This document shows, piece after piece, positions 1-7,424 of a stretch of DNA of 8,634 nucleotides. The notes below the pieces were generated by a model. That model was not told the DNA's origin, made no database searches, and worked only from the letters and a program-made list of their open reading frames with translations. The stretch is from Gammaproteobacteria bacterium (GTDB lineage: Bacteria; Pseudomonadota; Gammaproteobacteria; SZUA-229). Each line of letters starts with the position of its first letter. Positions within the stretch are counted from its first letter, which is position 1. The DNA lies in NCBI GenBank assembly GCA_029879605.1, contig JAOUQA010000068.1, positions 1 through 8,634 of the forward strand, given 5' to 3'. Position numbers and translations under genes: made by a program.

Positions 1-757
1 TGCCATCACGCCGGGGTATCAGGTATCGCCCCTGATTCAGCACCATAGTAGACAAAATCCCCGGTTTTGCTCTAAATAAAATCATCTGCCCTTTTACCGG
101 TTCAATTTCAGGCTGTGGCAATTCAATGCCAATTATATTTTTGCTCCACGCTCCACCGGCAATAATAATTTTATTCGCCTGATAATTACCTGAGCCTGTT
201 ACAACACCAGTTACTCTATTTTTACTAACCACAAGTCGCTTTACCTCACAATTCTCCAGATACTTAATATGCCTTTTCCTTAAGCTGCCTGCCAATGACT
301 TAACCAGACGAGGGTTTCTCATTTGTGCAATATCAGGTAACCATAATGCATTAGTCACAGCCGCCCCAAGTCCAGGCTCAACCTGCTGGACGAGCTTGCC
401 TGTATCAAGAATTTCCAGATTCATATGCCATTTTGCAGCCCATTTCTCTGCCTGTACTAATTCATTTTGATCTAGCACCATTAATCCACATGAATTATAT
501 TCAGGATCAATTTCACTCTCAGCTAGTAATTCTTTTGCCATAGCCGGGTAAAGCCTCTGACTGTAACTGGCAAGTGCGTTCACCGCATCATCATAACGCC
601 ATGGGTAAAGGGGCGATAAAATACCACCGCCTGCCCAGCTAGATTCGCCACCCATAGAGCCTCGCTCAAGCAACAAAACGTCTGCTCCTGTGGCAGCAAT
701 CTCTCTGGCAGTTAGCATTCCAATAATGCCTCCGCCGACTATGATGCAATCAACCAT
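1..757 (-). CDS. thiO: Glycine oxidase ThiO (FAD-dependent), 3' part cut by window edge
   Basis: This is the N-terminal 252 residues of a D-amino-acid-oxidase-superfamily flavoprotein; the family is usually about 350-370 residues, so roughly 100 are missing beyond the left edge. ThiO oxidises glycine to dehydroglycine (iminoglycine), the glycine-derived building block of the thiamine thiazole, in the cytosol. Seen in the sequence: an N-terminal Rossmann FAD motif IIVGGGIIG (residues 5-13) with the acidic residue E31 ending strand 2, the SSWAGGGILSP segment (39-49) typical of the family, GGAWS (201-205) near the second part of the FAD site, PVKGQM (220-225), and RYLIPRRDG (244-252) just at the edge. 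The start is the ATG at 757; no clear Shine-Dalgarno precedes it. Its partners thiS and thiG lie about 1.3 kb away on the opposite strand, separated by an unrelated gene. Other DAAO-family oxidases are possible, but the motif set and the thiSG proximity favour ThiO. Confidence 0.9.
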   Translation of the reverse strand, partial: MVDCIIVGGGIIGMLTAREIAATGADVLLLERGSMGGESSWAGGGILSPLYPWRYDDAVNALASYSQRLYPAMAKELLAESEIDPEYNSCGLMVLDQNELVQAEKWAAKWHMNLEILDTGKLVQQVEPGLGAAVTNALWLPDIAQMRNPRLVKSLAGSLRKRHIKYLENCEVKRLVVSKNRVTGVVTGSGNYQANKIIIAGGAWSKNIIGIELPQPEIEPVKGQMILFRAKPGILSTMVLNQGRYLIPRRDG

Positions 758-820
758 ATATTAAATTTGTAAACTTGATTAGAAATTGATAGCAGATAAT
801 CTGAGTTACTGTAGTAATAT

Positions 821-844
821 AAAAACGGCGGATAAACCGCCGTT
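821..844 (-). terminator. Intrinsic terminator after the exported-protein gene
   Basis: A perfect 8-bp stem (824-831 with 837-844, core CGGCGG/CCGCCG) closes a 5-base ATAAA loop. Read on the minus strand it is followed directly by five T (complement of 821-825). It lies about 30 bases past the stop of the 873-1835 gene and before thiO, so it should separate the two minus-strand transcripts and leave thiO needing its own promoter within 758-820. Confidence 0.85.
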
Positions 845-872
845 CTTATTAGATTATCTTGCTGTTAACAGA

Positions 873-1835
873 CTATTTAGCAGGGCAGGTATCCTTAACT
901 CCCTGTGGTGCATTTTCAGCATATTTTTTGCAATAACATGGACTTACACCTTTCGACCAATGCTTTTGACAACGCTTGATCCATATTGCGGCCTGTCGTT
1001 TTTCAAACTCAGCCTCAGCCCTGGCCTCAGCCGCAAGATCAATCTTACTTTCCTGTTTCTGTTTTGCTTCCTCAGCTTCTATCTCCGCTTTTTTCTTTTC
1101 TGACAGAACCAGCTTATTAATAATAGCTTCAGCGCCTGCTTTCTTTGCCTTATCACTACATGGATAACCAGCAGGTTTAATTGCTTTATACTGAGCTGGT
1201 GCTTTCACATAGCAGATTTTCTCAACTACCTGTTTAGGTACAGCTTTAGGCACCACTTTAACAACCGGTGCCGCAACAGGTTTTTTCAGTTTCATAGCTA
1301 GTGGACCATATCCCTTCATACCAAAATTTAATATTTCAGTCCTTCGAAATGGCTCAGTCACAAATTCCAGTGTTTGCGCCTTTATTAATAGCTGTGCACT
1401 TTGTTCATTTAGATTAATAATGAAGTCACCATCTCTATTAATACATGCATCTTTGTTAACAGGTGTATCCTGCTTGAACTTACTCGATTCAAGCTGCTGA
1501 TTATTTAAACACCATTGAAATAATGGTAATCGTTGCCCATCAACCAGAACATCATCAATGACAAGACTACTTAAACTACGTGAATTAATCACAGTTCCTG
1601 TAGGATCATTTTTACTGAATCTCAACTTCAACTGTTTGTCACTGATACTTAAATGGAAAAATAGAGCATCTGAACCATCCATAACTCTACCAGTTTTAAC
1701 CACAGCATCCTTCTTTAATACCCAGTTAATATTATCTGGAAACTCAAAATCTACTGATTTTTTGAACGGATTTGCTGCAAAAACAGAGAAACTTAAAACT
1801 AACAATACAGGCATCAAAAGCCGTGTAACTACCAT
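873..1835 (-). CDS. Unrecognised exported Cys-rich protein with coiled-coil segment
   Basis: I do not recognise this 320-residue protein. The N-terminus has an Arg, a hydrophobic stretch and a cleavage-like site (SVFA-AN, residues 17-22), so export to the periplasm is likely; there is no lipobox cysteine. Residues about 25-180 look beta-rich and contain C109 and C131. A Pro/Lys/Val-rich linker spans about 184-204 (PVAAPVVKVVPKAVPK). After C208 and C226 comes a charged Ala/Glu/Lys helix, probably coiled coil, at about 232-286. The C-terminus is a small four-cysteine module: C289, C300, C302, C317 with W293 and a GVSPCYCKKY core. Eight cysteines in an exported protein suggest disulfides. The frame stays open upstream to 1892, but the ATG at 1835 is preferred because it begins the signal peptide and has AAGGAG nine bases upstream. 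The gene is divergent from thiS and ends at a strong terminator. No function is proposed. Confidence 0.85.
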   Translation of the reverse strand: MVVTRLLMPVLLVLSFSVFAANPFKKSVDFEFPDNINWVLKKDAVVKTGRVMDGSDALFFHLSISDKQLKLRFSKNDPTGTVINSRSLSSLVIDDVLVDGQRLPLFQWCLNNQQLESSKFKQDTPVNKDACINRDGDFIINLNEQSAQLLIKAQTLEFVTEPFRRTEILNFGMKGYGPLAMKLKKPVAAPVVKVVPKAVPKQVVEKICYVKAPAQYKAIKPAGYPCSDKAKKAGAEAIINKLVLSEKKKAEIEAEEAKQKQESKIDLAAEARAEAEFEKRQAAIWIKRCQKHWSKGVSPCYCKKYAENAPQGVKDTCPAK

Positions 1836-1844
1836 TAATATAAA

Positions 1845-1850
1845 CTCCTT
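1845..1850 (-). promoter_or_regulatory. Shine-Dalgarno AAGGAG deciding the start of the exported-protein gene
   Basis: AAGGAG on the minus strand lies nine bases before the ATG at 1835 and fixes that start, 19 codons inside the longest open frame. The extra upstream residues would place a charged segment before the signal peptide, which is unlikely. Confidence 0.8.
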
Positions 1851-2022
1851 AACGTTGCTGCTTTTCATGTGTTCAATCAAAAAAAGCATCACTATTCAGA
1901 TTATTAAACATTGATAACTCTCTGGATTTTAGTGTTTTTTCGGCCAAATCTCTAGTCATCTATCATATAGTCACATACATTACTGAATTTTCAATGTCGA
2001 CCCATCACCCAAATAAATCATG

Positions 2023-2028
2023 TACAAT
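2023..2028 (+). promoter_or_regulatory. Possible -10 box for thiS-thiG
   Basis: TACAAT (five of six matches to TATAAT) sits 33 bases before the preferred thiS ATG, giving a predicted transcript start near 2035 and a leader of about 27 bases. No good -35 hexamer is visible 16-18 bases upstream. The 226-base gap between the divergent starts (1836-2061) holds nothing else convincing; in particular I see no TPP-riboswitch core, such as the CUGAGA element. Confidence 0.35.
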
Positions 2029-2061
2029 ACAGCTCATTTAAACAGCCAGCACCATGTTAAT

Positions 2062-2262
2062 ATGCTTATCACATTGAATGGTAAAGAAAAATCACTGAAT
2101 GAAAACACCACCCTCATACACTTAATTGAGGAACTAGGTATTGCAGATAAACGAATCGCGGTAGAAATCAATCATGAAATAATCCCTAAAAGCAAGTATG
2201 CAAACTATGCAGTCAGGGACGGTGACACAATCGAAATCGTCCATGCCATAGGTGGTGGATAG
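2062..2262 (+). CDS. thiS: Sulfur carrier protein ThiS
   Basis: This 66-residue ubiquitin-like protein begins with the beta-grasp strand MLITLNGKEKSL and ends in the diagnostic tail VHAIGGG. In this family the C-terminal Gly-Gly is adenylated by ThiF and converted to a thiocarboxylate, which donates sulfur to ThiG for the thiamine thiazole. Residues 52-56 (RDGDT) form the usual turn before the last strand. The frame is open from an ATG at 2020, but the ATG at 2062 is chosen because it gives the normal family length, starts exactly at the first beta strand, and the upstream ATG overlaps the likely -10 box. No Shine-Dalgarno is evident at either start. thiG follows 86 bases downstream. No thiF is present in the window, so activation must rely on an enzyme encoded elsewhere. 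Confidence 0.95.
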   Translation: MLITLNGKEKSLNENTTLIHLIEELGIADKRIAVEINHEIIPKSKYANYAVRDGDTIEIVHAIGGG

Positions 2263-2348
2263 GCCAATACTTTTCATTCGTGGTAGAACCCATGCCCTGA
2301 AATATACTGTTAAATTTACTTAACCCAGAGAAAACAATTAATATAGTC

Positions 2349-3131
2349 ATGAATAACGATCCACTCATCATAGCTGATAAAACCTATCATTCACGCCTGT
2401 TAACCGGTAGCGGCAAATATAAGGATCTTGATGAAACCCGAGCAGCCACTGAAGCAAGCGGAGCTGAAATTGTCACCGTAGCTATTCGACGCACCAATAT
2501 TGGGCAAAACCCCGATGAGCCGAATTTGCTGGATGTGCTTACCCCTGAAAAATACACTATTTTGCCCAATACAGCAGGCTGCTATACAGCTGAAGATGCA
2601 GTACGAACCTGTCGCCTGGCAAGAGAACTACTCGATGGCCACAAACTTGTCAAACTAGAAGTTCTGGGTGATGAGAAAACCCTGTTTCCTGATGTTACAG
2701 CCACCCTGGAAGCAGCTGAAATCCTGGTTAAAGACGGCTTTGACATCATGGTATACACCAATGATGATCCCATTATTGCCAAACGACTCGAAGATATTGG
2801 CTGTGTCGCTGTCATGCCTCTGGCGGCACCCATTGGCTCAGGACTGGGCATCCGCAATCCTTACAACATTCTGACCATTATTGAGAATGCTTCGGTTCCT
2901 ATACTCGTTGATGCAGGCGTTGGAACTGCATCAGATGCTGCCATTGCGATGGAACTTGGCTGCGATGGCATTCTAATGAATACCGCGATAGCCGCAGCAA
3001 AGGACCCGGTACTGATGGCATCTGCAATGAAAAAAGCCGTACAGGCAGGTCGAGAAGCATTTTTAGCTGGCAGAATGCCACGTAAACGCTATGCCTCTGC
3101 ATCTTCACCCATCGATGGCACTTTTTTCTAG
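2349..3131 (+). CDS. thiG: Thiazole synthase ThiG
   Basis: A 260-residue TIM-barrel enzyme of full family length. It condenses 1-deoxy-D-xylulose 5-phosphate, dehydroglycine and ThiS-thiocarboxylate into the thiazole phosphate of thiamine. Visible motifs: SRLLTGSGKY (15-24) at the barrel start, VAIRRTN (44-50), LPNTAGCYTAEDAVR (72-86), the Schiff-base lysine K102 in VKLEVLGD, VYTNDDP (135-141), MPLAAPIGSG (156-165) and the phosphate-binding end region VDAGVGTASDAA with GILMNTAIA (187-215). It lies 86 bases after thiS in the same direction, most likely on the same transcript. The glycine oxidase ThiO, rather than the radical-SAM enzyme ThiH, appears to supply the glycine-derived intermediate. 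No clear Shine-Dalgarno is seen in front of the ATG. All recognised family features are intact. Confidence 0.97.
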   Translation: MNNDPLIIADKTYHSRLLTGSGKYKDLDETRAATEASGAEIVTVAIRRTNIGQNPDEPNLLDVLTPEKYTILPNTAGCYTAEDAVRTCRLARELLDGHKLVKLEVLGDEKTLFPDVTATLEAAEILVKDGFDIMVYTNDDPIIAKRLEDIGCVAVMPLAAPIGSGLGIRNPYNILTIIENASVPILVDAGVGTASDAAIAMELGCDGILMNTAIAAAKDPVLMASAMKKAVQAGREAFLAGRMPRKRYASASSPIDGTFF

Positions 3132-3151
3132 GCTCCTTGTTACAAATGTTT

Positions 3152-3182
3152 GTTACTGGAGATTAAGTAAAACTCCAGTAAC
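3152..3182 (+). repeat. Perfect 10-bp inverted repeat between thiG and trmB
   Basis: GTTACTGGAG (3152-3161) and CTCCAGTAAC (3173-3182) are exact inverted copies around an 11-base A-rich loop. No T-tract follows on the plus strand (TCTATA), and on the minus strand the hairpin is followed only by AAACATTTG-like sequence, so it is not a standard intrinsic terminator. It could be an RNA processing or 3'-end protecting hairpin, or an operator for trmB, whose start lies 25 bases downstream. Confidence 0.6.
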
Positions 3183-3207
3183 TCTATAGCCCTGATATCC
3201 AGTACCC

Positions 3208-3912
3208 ATGATGCAGCAAAAATATCTTCGTACTATTCGTAGCTTCGTTAAACGTGAAGGACGACTAACTGGCGGCCAGCAAAAGGCTCTCGACAAATTA
3301 TGGCCAGTCTATGGTATTGATTATTCGACTGACTTAATCGACCTGGAAAAACTATTTTCTCGTACCTCTGAAATTGTACTTGAAATTGGCTTTGGCAATG
3401 GTGACTCACTTGTTCAAATGGCTCGTGCTAATCCAGACAAGAACTATATTGGTATAGAAGTGCACCGTCCGGGCGTAGGACATCTACTACACCTGGTGGA
3501 AACTAATGAACTAACTAATATTCGTATCAGCAATCATGATGCCGTTGAAGTTATTCAACATCAACTACCTGACAACAGCATTGATCTTGTCCAGTTATTT
3601 TTTCCTGATCCCTGGCATAAAAAAAAGCACCATAAACGCCGAATTGTACAAACACCTTTTGTTAACTTACTGGCTAAAAAAATTAAGCCCGGCGGTATTT
3701 TCCACATGGCAACAGACTGGGAAAATTATGCAGAACATATGCTTGAAGTACTATCAAAGCACACCTGCTTTAATAATATGTCACCTGACAACACATTCAG
3801 CCCAAGGCCTGATGACCGCCCATTAACAAAATTTGAACAGCGCGGTCATCGCCTGGGACATGGTGTATGGGACTTATTTTTTCTGCGTAACGAAAAAGAT
3901 ATTACCGAATAA
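3208..3912 (+). CDS. trmB: tRNA (guanine-N7-)-methyltransferase TrmB
   Basis: A 234-residue class I SAM-dependent methyltransferase that makes m7G at position 46 of tRNA variable loops. Visible signatures: the SAM motif LEIGFGNGDS (58-67), GIEVHRPGVG (82-91) with the acidic residue that contacts SAM ribose, NHDAVEV (109-115), the catalytic/tRNA-binding block FFPDPWHKKKHHKRR (131-145), ATDWENYA (168-175) and the C-terminal TKFEQRGHRLGHG (207-219), all in the normal order. Length is typical. Two ATGs lie back to back (3208 and 3211) and either could be used; no Shine-Dalgarno stands out. The gene follows thiG by 76 bases with a hairpin between them. thiS-thiG-trmB is a familiar order in gammaproteobacteria, though no functional link to thiamine is known to me. 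Confidence 0.96.
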   Translation: MMQQKYLRTIRSFVKREGRLTGGQQKALDKLWPVYGIDYSTDLIDLEKLFSRTSEIVLEIGFGNGDSLVQMARANPDKNYIGIEVHRPGVGHLLHLVETNELTNIRISNHDAVEVIQHQLPDNSIDLVQLFFPDPWHKKKHHKRRIVQTPFVNLLAKKIKPGGIFHMATDWENYAEHMLEVLSKHTCFNNMSPDNTFSPRPDDRPLTKFEQRGHRLGHGVWDLFFLRNEKDITE

Positions 3913-3946
3913 AAAAACCTTCACCTCTTTACTCAAAAGATGAAGG
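3911..3946 (-). terminator. Terminator between convergent trmB and sulP, stronger for sulP
   Basis: The arms CCTTCA (3918-3923) and TGAAGG (3941-3946) pair perfectly and extend inward with two C-A mismatches. On the minus strand the hairpin is followed immediately by seven T (complement of 3911-3917), which makes a good intrinsic terminator for sulP. That A-run overlaps the last bases of the trmB stop codon. On the plus strand a T-run occurs only about 18 bases after the stem (ATTTTTTAATT), so termination of trmB here would be weaker or rely on another mechanism. Confidence 0.75.
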
Positions 3947-3988
3947 CCAGTTAGATAAAAATTTTTTAATTAAAATTTTTAGCTTGCT

Positions 3989-5767
3989 TTAAGCCGGTTG
4001 GTACAAAAGAATTGCATCTTTACCTTCTTTACCCAGGCGTCGATAAATATCTTCCAGCGCCATATCTTCTGTAGCAAAAAAGTTCTCCTGCCCCAGTGTC
4101 TCAAATAAATGAGTACAGCGCATCACATCCAGGATTTGCTTCTTCAAACCACTAAATACAAGCGTAATACCATTACTTCGCAAACGCGAAATCAGGTGAT
4201 GCACCACTTCTTCTCCTGAAGCATCAAGCTGATTAATGCCATCACCTACAATCAGAATATATTTTGCGTTCTGATTATCACTTACAGCTTCAAGAATTGT
4301 ATCTTCGAAGTATGAAACATTTGCAAAATACAGGGACCCATCAAAACGTAATACGACTATTTCCTCATCGCGAAACAAATCCGGATTAACTGCCAGATCA
4401 CGCAACGTACCATCAGGATAACGACCTAACATTGCAACACGAGGCTTCATTGTTCTGTAAAGATACAAACCAAGCGCAAGACCTGCACCAATCAAAATAC
4501 CTTTATCAAGATGTGGTGCAAACCCTAATGTACAAATAAAGGTAGCGATTGATGCCATTCCATCATGTGCATTTGCGCGCCATGCATGTTTTACTGCGCT
4601 GAAATTAATTAAGCCAAAAACGGCCATCATGATTACTGCTGCCAACACAGCTTTTGGTAAATGATATAAAAGCGGGGTCAGGAATAACAATGTAATCAGC
4701 ACAATCATTGCTGTAACAACCGAAGAAAAACCTGTCAGCGCGCCGGCATTAAGATTAACAGCTGAACGAGAAAATGACCCGCTGGAAGGATAAGACTGGA
4801 AAAAACTACCCACAATATTACCCAAACCCTGACCAATTAATTCCTGATTAGGATCAATCCTGTCTTTAGTTTTAGCCGCCATAGCCTTGGCAATTGAAAT
4901 AGCTTCCATAAAACCAACCAGGGAAATAATCATCGCACTGGGAAATAACACCCAGAAATCAGCCATATTTAAAGCAGGTATCGCAAACTCTGGAAGACCT
5001 TCAGGGATCGAACCAACAACACTACCACCCCTTTCTTCATAGCCAATCATGTAACTAATAATGGTTGTCGCAGCAACAGCAACCAGCACACCCGGGATTT
5101 TTGGCGTGTATTTTTTCATCAAAAACATAACTGCAAAAGCACCCATACCCATAATGAAAGTTAACATATGCGTATCACCCAGCTGCTGTAACACGCCCCA
5201 GATTCGCACTGTTAAAAAATGGTCGCTGGCAGCACCAGGCATGGCAACACCAAATATCTTTGATAACTGTGATAAGCCGATGACTAATGCCGCGGCATTA
5301 GTAAAACCCACAATAACCGGGTGAGAAAGAAAGTTAACTATGACACCCAGTTTGAAAAAACCAAGAAAGAACTGAAACAGGCCCACTAACAAAGTCAGCA
5401 ACATGGCCAGGGTAATATAACGGGTGACCACATCTGGATCAGGATTATCCAGTGCAATACCACCAGCAACGGTTGCCAGCGCCGTCGCACTCATTATAGA
5501 TACCACGGCAACTGGCCCGGTTGCCAGCTGTTTGGATGAGCCCCATAGCGCGGCCACCATGACCGGCATAAACGCAATGTATAAGCCGAAATACGCTGGC
5601 AAGCCTGCCAGCTGCGCATAAGCCATAGACTGAGGTATTAGCACTAGTGCAACGGTCAACCCCGCGATTAAATCTGCCCGTAAAACATTAGAATCCTTGA
5701 GCATGGGGAGCCACTCAAGAAAAGGAAATAATTTATATTTAAGATTAACTGACTTACGCTTTGCCAT
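3989..5767 (-). CDS. SulP-family anion transporter with STAS domain
   Basis: A 592-residue inner-membrane transporter of the SulP/SLC26 family, whose members move sulfate, bicarbonate, dicarboxylates or other anions. The N-terminal part carries the family signature IPQSMAYAQLAGLPAYFGLY (44-63) and GSSKQLATGPVAV (76-88), then a series of hydrophobic helices to about residue 440, including the FMEAISIAKAMA helix (286-297) and the loop YPSSGSFSRSAVN (326-338). A cytoplasmic STAS domain covers roughly 465-590, with LDASGEE (514-520) matching the conserved nucleotide-binding-like loop. The ATG at 5767 is preferred over an in-frame TTG at 5782 because GAGG lies five bases before it. The GSFSRSAVN loop resembles sulfate-type members more than BicA or DauA, which have a different sequence there, but substrate cannot be settled from sequence. 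It is divergent from nhaD, which could link it to sodium circulation. Confidence 0.93.
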   Translation of the reverse strand: MAKRKSVNLKYKLFPFLEWLPMLKDSNVLRADLIAGLTVALVLIPQSMAYAQLAGLPAYFGLYIAFMPVMVAALWGSSKQLATGPVAVVSIMSATALATVAGGIALDNPDPDVVTRYITLAMLLTLLVGLFQFFLGFFKLGVIVNFLSHPVIVGFTNAAALVIGLSQLSKIFGVAMPGAASDHFLTVRIWGVLQQLGDTHMLTFIMGMGAFAVMFLMKKYTPKIPGVLVAVAATTIISYMIGYEERGGSVVGSIPEGLPEFAIPALNMADFWVLFPSAMIISLVGFMEAISIAKAMAAKTKDRIDPNQELIGQGLGNIVGSFFQSYPSSGSFSRSAVNLNAGALTGFSSVVTAMIVLITLLFLTPLLYHLPKAVLAAVIMMAVFGLINFSAVKHAWRANAHDGMASIATFICTLGFAPHLDKGILIGAGLALGLYLYRTMKPRVAMLGRYPDGTLRDLAVNPDLFRDEEIVVLRFDGSLYFANVSYFEDTILEAVSDNQNAKYILIVGDGINQLDASGEEVVHHLISRLRSNGITLVFSGLKKQILDVMRCTHLFETLGQENFFATEDMALEDIYRRLGKEGKDAILLYQPA

Positions 5768-5772
5768 TTCTG

Positions 5773-5776
5773 CCTC
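5773..5776 (-). promoter_or_regulatory. Shine-Dalgarno GAGG deciding the sulP start
   Basis: GAGG on the minus strand lies five bases before the ATG at 5767. It favours that start over the TTG at 5782, inside whose reading frame the GAGG itself would be coding. Confidence 0.6.
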
Positions 5777-5868
5777 GAACAATGAAATTACCCGGAAAAA
5801 ACAGCTGCGAATACTACCACAAATCAGTCAGAATCGCCTGCTAACATTACAAATCTAATCGGTATTTA

Positions 5869-5874
5869 ATTATA
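5869..5874 (-). promoter_or_regulatory. Possible -10 box for sulP
   Basis: The minus strand reads TATAAT exactly here, about 100 bases before the sulP ATG. There is no convincing -35 hexamer 16-18 bases further upstream and the surroundings are AT-rich, so the match may be chance. Confidence 0.25.
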
Positions 5875-5902
5875 TTCACCAGCCTACATAGCTCGATATA
5901 TA

Positions 5903-5930
5903 TTGTTGCAAACCAAAAACTGTCTATAAT
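5903..5930 (+). promoter_or_regulatory. Likely sigma-70 promoter for nhaD
   Basis: A consensus -10 TATAAT (5925-5930) lies 16 bases after TTGTTG (5903-5908), a partial -35 with the key TTG. The predicted transcript start is near 5937. That is only about nine bases before the first nhaD ATG (5946) but leaves a 33-base leader for the second in-frame ATG (5970). Confidence 0.6.
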
Positions 5931-5945
5931 CCTTATGAATTATTA

Positions 5946-7424
5946 ATGCACAAATATAAACTTAATACTATGAATGCTTCCCTCCCCCTGTCCATAAAAC
6001 TGTTATTGATTCTTCTTTTACAGACTATCAGCTTTAGCGCCTTTGCCGCCTCAACAAACGACGGGGAAACAATGGATCTTACTGGTCATACAATAGGCTT
6101 TCTTTCCATCGGAATATTTATCTTTGCCTATGCACTGGTTATGGCAGAGGAATTCACGCACCTGAGAAAATCCAAACCCGTCATACTGGCTGCTGGCATC
6201 ATCTGGGCCATGATTGGTTATATATACGCCAGTAATGGCCTGACTCATGCTGCAGAGGTTGCTGTACGCCACAACCTGCTGGAATACGCAGAACTTATGC
6301 TCTTCTTGCTAGTAGCCATGACCTACATAAATGCCATGGATGAACGTAGTGTTTTTGAAGCTCTCCGCTCATGGCTGGTAAGAAAAGGCTTTAGCTTCCA
6401 CCAGTTATTCTGGATCACCGGCGTACTCGCCTTCTTCATCTCTCCGGTTGCAGACAACCTGACCACAGCCCTGTTAATGTGCGCAGTGGTTATGGCGGTT
6501 GGTGGCACCAATAACAAATTTATTCTTATTGGCTGTATTAATATCGTTGTTGCAGCCAATGCCGGTGGTGCATTTAGCCCCTTTGGCGATATCACTACCT
6601 TAATGGTCTGGCAAAAAGGCATTGAAACCAGCCTTGGAACTGTGGACTTCTGGGCATTTTTTGCCCTGTTTATACCTTCACTGGTTAACTGGTTAATCCC
6701 GGCTGCGCTGATGCACTTTGCAATTCCAAAGGAAAACCCAACAGGTGCCAGTGATAATATTCGTATGAAACGCGGTGCCAAGCGTATCGTTATTTTATTC
6801 CTGTTTACCATCGTGACAGCAGTCAGCTTCCACAATTTTTTCTATCTGCCACCCGTTATCGGCATGCTGACAGGACTGGGTTACTTGCAGGTATTTGGTT
6901 ATTACCTGAAAAAAACCGCCTATAAAGATCATCATGGCAAAGTCGATGATCCGGAGCACGAAGGCCAGTTTGGTACCCCTGTAGCATTTGATGTCTTTAA
7001 TAAAATTGCCCGTGCAGAATGGGACACCCTGCTATTTTTCTACGGAGTTGTACTCTGTGTTGGCGGCCTCGGTTTTATCGGTTATCTATCTCTGGTATCA
7101 CAGGCTATGTATATTGACTGGGGTGTAACAGAAGCCAATATAAGTGTCGGCATTCTTTCGGCCATTGTTGATAATATTCCGGTCATGTTCGCAGTTCTGA
7201 CCATGATGCCTGATATGTCCATGGGCCAATGGTTACTGGTTACCCTGACAGCAGGTGTAGGTGGCTCACTGTTATCGATAGGCTCGGCTGCTGGAGTTGC
7301 ACTGATGGGTCAGGCCAGGGGGAAATACACTTTCTTTGGCCATTTGAAATGGGCACCCGCGATTGCACTGGGTTATGCCGCCAGTATCATGACCCATCTG
7401 TGGATTAACTCACATCTCTTCTAG
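5946..7424 (+). CDS. nhaD: Na+/H+ antiporter NhaD
   Basis: A 492-residue polytopic membrane protein of the NhaD family (ion transporter superfamily), exchanging cytoplasmic Na+ or Li+ for external protons. A hydrophobic, signal-like N-terminus ends at about AFAA (32-35), as often seen in this family. Two pseudo-repeats are visible: SPVADNLTTAL (166-176) with NAGGAFSPFGDITTLMVW (205-222), and SAIVDNIPVMFA (405-416) with GVGGSLLSIGSAAGVALMG (437-455). The Asp-Asn pairs D170-N171 and D409-N410 are probable ion-site residues. A hydrophilic cytoplasmic loop lies at about 321-357. Neither the ATG at 5946 nor the second ATG at 5970 has a Shine-Dalgarno; 5970 leaves a longer leader behind the predicted promoter and keeps the whole hydrophobic segment, so it is a real alternative. 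It is divergent from sulP and upstream of an ND4-like gene. Confidence 0.94.
   Translation: MHKYKLNTMNASLPLSIKLLLILLLQTISFSAFAASTNDGETMDLTGHTIGFLSIGIFIFAYALVMAEEFTHLRKSKPVILAAGIIWAMIGYIYASNGLTHAAEVAVRHNLLEYAELMLFLLVAMTYINAMDERSVFEALRSWLVRKGFSFHQLFWITGVLAFFISPVADNLTTALLMCAVVMAVGGTNNKFILIGCINIVVAANAGGAFSPFGDITTLMVWQKGIETSLGTVDFWAFFALFIPSLVNWLIPAALMHFAIPKENPTGASDNIRMKRGAKRIVILFLFTIVTAVSFHNFFYLPPVIGMLTGLGYLQVFGYYLKKTAYKDHHGKVDDPEHEGQFGTPVAFDVFNKIARAEWDTLLFFYGVVLCVGGLGFIGYLSLVSQAMYIDWGVTEANISVGILSAIVDNIPVMFAVLTMMPDMSMGQWLLVTLTAGVGGSLLSIGSAAGVALMGQARGKYTFFGHLKWAPAIALGYAASIMTHLWINSHLF

Noticed and set aside
786..1103. Plus-strand 105-codon frame over the exported-protein gene
   Set aside because: It spans the terminator hairpin and the antisense of a better-supported coding region; no protein-like features or ribosome site.
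1836..1892. N-terminal extension of the exported-protein gene to 1892
   Set aside because: The AAGGAG site and signal peptide both point to the ATG at 1835; the extension would put a charged stretch before the signal.
1836..2061. TPP riboswitch upstream of thiS
   Set aside because: The conserved thi-box segments (CUGAGA core and the downstream ACCUGAUCUGG-like arm) are not present on the plus strand in this gap.
2020..2061. Longer 80-residue ThiS starting at 2020
   Set aside because: The extra 14 residues are not ThiS-like, the family starts at the first beta strand, and the ATG at 2020 overlaps a likely -10 box.
5768..5782. TTG start of sulP at 5782
   Set aside because: The ATG at 5767 has GAGG five bases upstream, and the five extra residues add nothing recognisable.
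6323..6835. Minus-strand 170-codon frame inside nhaD
   Set aside because: It is antisense to a strongly supported NhaD coding region and has no recognisable motifs; it reflects codon composition of nhaD.
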